A DNA stretch of 64,000 nt. It comes from Enoplosus armatus (lineage: Eukaryota; Chordata; Actinopteri; Centrarchiformes; Enoplosidae). Of the stretch, positions 59,939 through 64,000 are shown one piece after another. Within the stretch, counting starts at the first letter, position 1. Each line of letters opens with the position of its first letter. The position numbers were made by a program, and so were the translations under genes. Where the stretch lies: contig NC_092202.1 in assembly GCF_043641665.1 (NCBI RefSeq), forward strand, positions 16,046,036 to 16,110,035, read 5' to 3'. Below the pieces are notes generated by a model. That model did not search any database, was not told the DNA's origin, and worked only from the letters and a program-made list of their open reading frames with translations.

Positions 59939-61269
59939 CAGTGGGGTCCAAAAGTCTGAGACCCACTAGTCAAGATAGTTTTTGTCATTTGTTTAGAATG
60001 TAATACTATTTTTTTCACTACAAATGATAATATCAGCTTAACAATTTGAGTGAAAAGTTGAATCTTTGAAAAATGTACGGGAATTGCAGAAAATCTTAGT
60101 ATTTGGTATGTCCCCCTTTTGCTTTAATGACCGCATGCACTCGAGCTGGCATGGACTCCACAAGTTTGAGCAAAACCTGATGGCCCATGTTATCCCAGCA
60201 TGACTTGACAATGTTCCAAAGGGCTGTCATTGTGATGTCACAGAAAGCTTGGCTTGTGTCTTCAAGTGCCCCCCAGAAATAGTTCAATGGAGTTGCAGTC
60301 AGGTGACTGTGGAGGAAATCCATGACAGTCACAACTCCTTGGTCTTCTTTGGTCTTCAAATAGGTCTTGTAAAGCTTTGAGGTGTCTTTGGGGTCATTAT
60401 CCTGTTGCAGCATGAATCACTCTCCACAAAGATGCAAATCAGAAGGTATAGCATGTCTCTGAAGAATGGAGTGGTACTTCTCCTTGGTCAGGGTGTAGTC
60501 GATTCAGTGCAGGTGTCCAACTCCAGAGTAGGCAAAACTCCCCCAGACTTGAATATTCCCACACCAGTCTGTTGCTGCCATAAATCTCAAACTTGGATTC
60601 ATCAGTAAATAGGACTTTTCGTCATCCACAGTAAAGTGCTGGTATTTCTTAGCCCACCCCAAGTGTTTGGCCTTGTTTCCCCTTCTGAGAAGTGGTTTAG
60701 AAACTGCTACTCGTCCTCTGAGACCACTACAAGGCAGCCTGCATTTGCTGACTGGAGTCTTGCGTTCTTCATTTAGCCAATTCTTTATCTGTGATGAAGT
60801 TGCTTTTTTTTCATATATCAGGGAACTAAGCTTGCTGTATTGATCTTCTGATGGTGTGGTCATTTTTGGTTGGCCTGATCGTGCGTTGGATACAACTGAT
60901 TCCGTTTCTGCAAAGCGTTTTAGAGTTCCGTGCACCGCCCCCTTAGAAACCTTTAGTCTAGCCATGATTTGACACTGGGAAAGCCCCTCGAGTGTCATCT
61001 GAACGCATGCTTCGATGGAAGGGACACAACTCAAAGAAATCTGACCTTTTGTACGAGGGAGTTAAGTTTGTCGATGCCACAAATTTGCTTAAATTTGATT
61101 GCCGACCTAAAAATAGTGCAGAATCAAAAATATTTCGTCTTCGTTTTACATGTCATAGCTTCTTGTGCTTTTCATTGTTTCTGAATCCTCAAACTATGTG
61201 ATTATTTTCAGGTTTTACGTGAAAATATTTGAGATTTTCAATGTGGTTACAGACTTTTGGACCCCACTG
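59939..61269 (-). mobile_element. Tc1-like transposon, 1331 bp, both terminal repeats present
   Basis: CAGTGGGGTCCAAAAGTCTG at 59939-59958 is mirrored by CAGACTTTTGGACCCCACTG at 61250-61269. Tc1 elements duplicate TA: the right flank is TA, while the left flank is now TG, a single change. The transposase relic lies on the minus strand inside. Confidence 0.93.
60096..61034 (-). pseudogene. Tc1-like transposase, disrupted
   Basis: The N-terminal half (61034-60504) carries a paired-type helix-turn-helix (LSQCQIMARLKVSKGAVHGT, then SGQPKMTTPSEDQ). The C-terminal half (60413-60096) has MLQQDNDPKDTSKLYK, matching the second catalytic Asp block, and YFWGALED. The third acidic residue block (normally DLNPIEHLWG) reads TATPLNYFWG, so the catalytic Glu is gone. 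The two halves are separated by stops or a frameshift between 60504 and 60413. Inactive. Confidence 0.9.
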
Positions 61270-62633
61270 TATATTTATTAATTACAAATATAATTTTATT
61301 TATTACAAAAGTTAGCTAGTCATGCGCTGATAGAAAACAGAGAAAAGCAGCAAATCTTTAAGTAGCACCATAAATGACTTCAATGATTCATTGATTATCA
61401 AAACTGTCTAATCAATGAATTGTTTTAGCTCTAGCCTGACCAGCACTGAACTACCACTTTCCTTGCAAGATACATTACAAACATGCACATACATACATAT
61501 ATGAGATCAACAGGTCAGAAAGAGGCATGGACGTGAGAAGGGTATAGAAGTAAACAGTATGATTAAACACAATACACACATGGGGTATGGCCCAAACTGC
61601 GGGATGGAACGTCCACACTGTAAAAGGACCTGGTTCAATTCTTGACCTAATTTTCCTCGTTGGTCTGCCAGCATCTAGTTCGGCTTTGGATCGAGGCCAC
61701 AGCTCCAAGTGCCGCTGGACTCGAACAGAGACAGAAGTATCAAATTATGCAACACCCTCCCTTTCGTAGAGGAAAATGCGCGGAGGCTGTCTTTGAAACC
61801 TTTGTCCTCTGCCGACCCACATGTCAAAAGGAAAAGACTTCATGTCAGTTCCAGTGGAGTGTTCAAGGCATGAAAACTCCAACCACTCCTGCAGCATCAT
61901 CCACTTCCCCTTAATGTCCGTGTATACCTTCAAAACTCTCAGGTGTTTTCCCCAGTATTCGATATTAAAAAGGATGTCGTTCCTAACAACCAAAAATACA
62001 TCGAAATGCACCAAAGAACCGCCACAAAAGTCCATTTGACTAATTCTGAGTATTACCGTGGTATAATGTCTTCTGTGGCTCTGGGCGGAGCTTTGCAAAA
62101 ATCTGAGAAAATAATCCTGATGATGTCATAGTGATGTCATAAGGGGTATTTCAGCCTCAGCTTGGAGAAAAGAAGGAAAAAAACATTGTTATCTTTGAAA
62201 GACGTGGGGGTTTACCAGGCAGAGAAACTCTGAAGATGGATGCCCTTGAGTGGCATTATGGGAAATGATTCTGGAGGTTGACACAGACACCTCCAGAATT
62301 TTAGGGGCTAAAAATATTTATTACTGCACAGGAACAGGGGGCATACACATGCATAATATAGGCACACACGGTCATGCATGACCATATGGACATATGGCCA
62401 TGGCTGCGGTCATAACCACACTCAGGCACTCAACCCCCCCCCCCACCCACACACACACACTCGCACAGCTCACTGACTCTGGTGAGGATGATGATAATGA
62501 TGATGGGACAACCAGACCTGGACATTAGAGCTAGCTCGCTTCTCACCGTGACGCACTGTGACTTGAGATTTATAATAGCTTGACGTCAGTATCCCTCACG
62601 CACTTCCCGTCAAGAAAGGCGAGCCTGCAGTGT

Positions 62634-62635
<2 letters not shown>

Positions 62636-62674
<39 letters not shown>

Positions 62675-62691
62675 CGTGTGTGTGTGTGTGT
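62636..62691. repeat. (TG)n microsatellite
   Basis: About 27 TG units with one ACGCG interruption. Confidence 0.9.
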
Positions 62692-63599
62692 AATGAAACC
62701 GTTTACACTGCTATCCCTGTGATTTGAAGCCCAGTTGAGGCTGATTTCTCTGCATCTCTCTGAGCTTCGTTTTATTTCCAAGCATTTCTGAGCCTCACAA
62801 AAGTATGAAACTGTAGCCTGTGGGTTGTATGGCACTAACTTAATGTGAAACATCAGGACATTGTAATGTTACTCCCGTACATAACTCAAACGCCATACAT
62901 ATGTATGGGCACATTCTGCAAACAAAACCATCTGTAAAAAATCAATGTCAATTTCAATGTTTCCCCTCAGGGAGGAGGATCAGACAGCAAACACTACATA
63001 TTTGTACCACAAGAGTGCGGAGTACATTACTGTATGACACCCACATGGTATTTCCTTATCCTTCTAATTTTGATGGGATTGTGTTTGCTGATCCTGTACC
63101 AAATGGAAAACATACACATGCCAGATTAAAACACACACACACACACGTGATCGTGCTTGCCACTGTTTTTCTACACCATACCAGGTAGGAATCAAAGGTC
63201 CCATATTGTAGAAAGTGAGATCTCCATGCCTTGTTGGATTATAAAGCAGGTCTGGGTGCTGTATAAATACTATGGAAGTATCAAAATGCTCAGTTCACGG
63301 AGAAATGAAACACAGCCCGTACTCAGACGCTGCGCCTTTTAAACAAGCCGTCAGGACTTCTGTAAGGTTGCGATGCCACAACTATACAGTCGCCGCCCTT
63401 AGCCATGGCCCCCAGCAGGTCATCTGCTCCAGGCACACCAAGTACAGGGACGCTCATCCACCCACTCAGTCTGTCTTAAGTTATTGGAGCGCTCTGCTCA
63501 GGACTGCTCTTCAAGTGTTTGGAGGTTGTTCAGTTTGTTTCACGGCTTGTTTCAAACAGAGGGGGAACTGAGGGGCTGCAGAAAGGGCCAGGAGAAGAT

Positions 63600-63690
63600 A
63601 CATACGGACTTTTTTTTTTACTTTGAATCATGCAAAGCTGCTCTAGCAGTCCCAGAATAAAAATATAGAGCTAAAATGAGCATAATATGG
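63600..63690 (-). mobile_element. Truncated copy of the TTAA-flanked MITE family
   Basis: TGAATCATGCAAAGCTGCTC and AGAGCTAAAATGAGCATAAT match the stretch at 7540-7610 and, inverted, the left part of 28859-29379. The terminus is eroded and there is no flanking TTAA. Confidence 0.55.
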
Positions 63691-64000
63691 GGCGCAGATG
63701 GAGGGAGGGGCTATATTTGGGGTTGAGTGTCTTGCTCGTGTCATCTTTAATAATTTAGCCCCGGGGCCCTACACACAAACTCTCGCAAATAGAGCGGAAT
63801 CAGCGGGGGTTGCCAGGGTATGAAGCACGTGGCAAGCGCAGACAAACTTTGCAAGAAAGCCAGAGTATCTCACTCCCAACACTTCAGAACCTCCTCAGTG
63901 ACCTAGAATGTGCTGTTTGTGTAACACCAAACTGCAGCAAGAAGTCACACACACACTGTCTGTGTAGTCATATTCTCATGAATGTACACAATCAAATCCA

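Larger units (their letters stand above)
61270..64000. other. Non-coding right flank
   Basis: A poly-C/AC stretch (62434-62460), a long TG array interrupted once (62636-62691) and a MITE fragment at 63600-63690. No exon recognised; if 57005-57045 is an afap1 exon, this is intron. Confidence 0.5.

Overview
The window is vertebrate nuclear DNA, almost certainly from a ray-finned (teleost, probably percomorph) fish. Short exons with canonical AG/GT borders sit in long introns, (TG)n microsatellites are very frequent, and the transposon mix is typical of fish: Tc1-like, hAT, TTAA-flanked MITEs, a Tx1/L1-type LINE and Rex/RTE-type LINE debris. Nothing prokaryotic is present. Most long open frames here are translated microsatellites or chance frames.

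Region 1 (1 to about 26.3 kb, + strand) is the 3' half of an actin-binding LIM protein gene, best matched to ablim2. I resolved fourteen coding exons whose splice phases all agree. Together they encode 428 residues of the linker and the C-terminal villin headpiece, ending at a TAA at 26323-26325. The LIM-domain exons and the promoter lie upstream of the window. Small exons of 33, 38 and 8 nt were found by hand from splice sites and family motifs. The introns hold a nested inverted-repeat element with a tRNA-like core (4.1-5.5 kb), MITEs (7.4, 8.4 and 22.6 kb) and a decayed LINE reverse-transcriptase piece (20.5 kb).

Region 2 (about 26.3-30.5 kb) is the 3' UTR and intergenic DNA, with a TTAA-flanked MITE at 28.9-29.4 kb. 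Region 3 begins at a promoter-like GC/CCAAT segment at about 30.5-30.7 kb. It is followed by a short ATG exon with a good donor (30706-30730). A 41-nt exon at 57005-57045 continues that reading frame and ends exactly on an ATG. Gene order (AFAP1 lies just 3' of ABLIM2 in mammals) and this structure suggest the 5' end of afap1, with the rest beyond the right edge. This is inference.

The presumed 26-kb first intron is a repeat landing zone. It holds a full-length Tx1/L1-like LINE with a perfect 14-bp target-site duplication (42273-47836; ORF1 intact, ORF2 broken), a hAT transposase C-terminal remnant (40.1-40.7 kb), an internally deleted Rex-type LINE (52.3-52.75 kb) and many TG arrays. After the second exon lies a Tc1-like element with both terminal repeats (59939-61269) and a dead transposase.

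I found no evidence for a previously undescribed multi-gene system. The points most worth checking are the ablim2 microexons, the proposed afap1 N-terminal extension and the well-delimited mobile elements.
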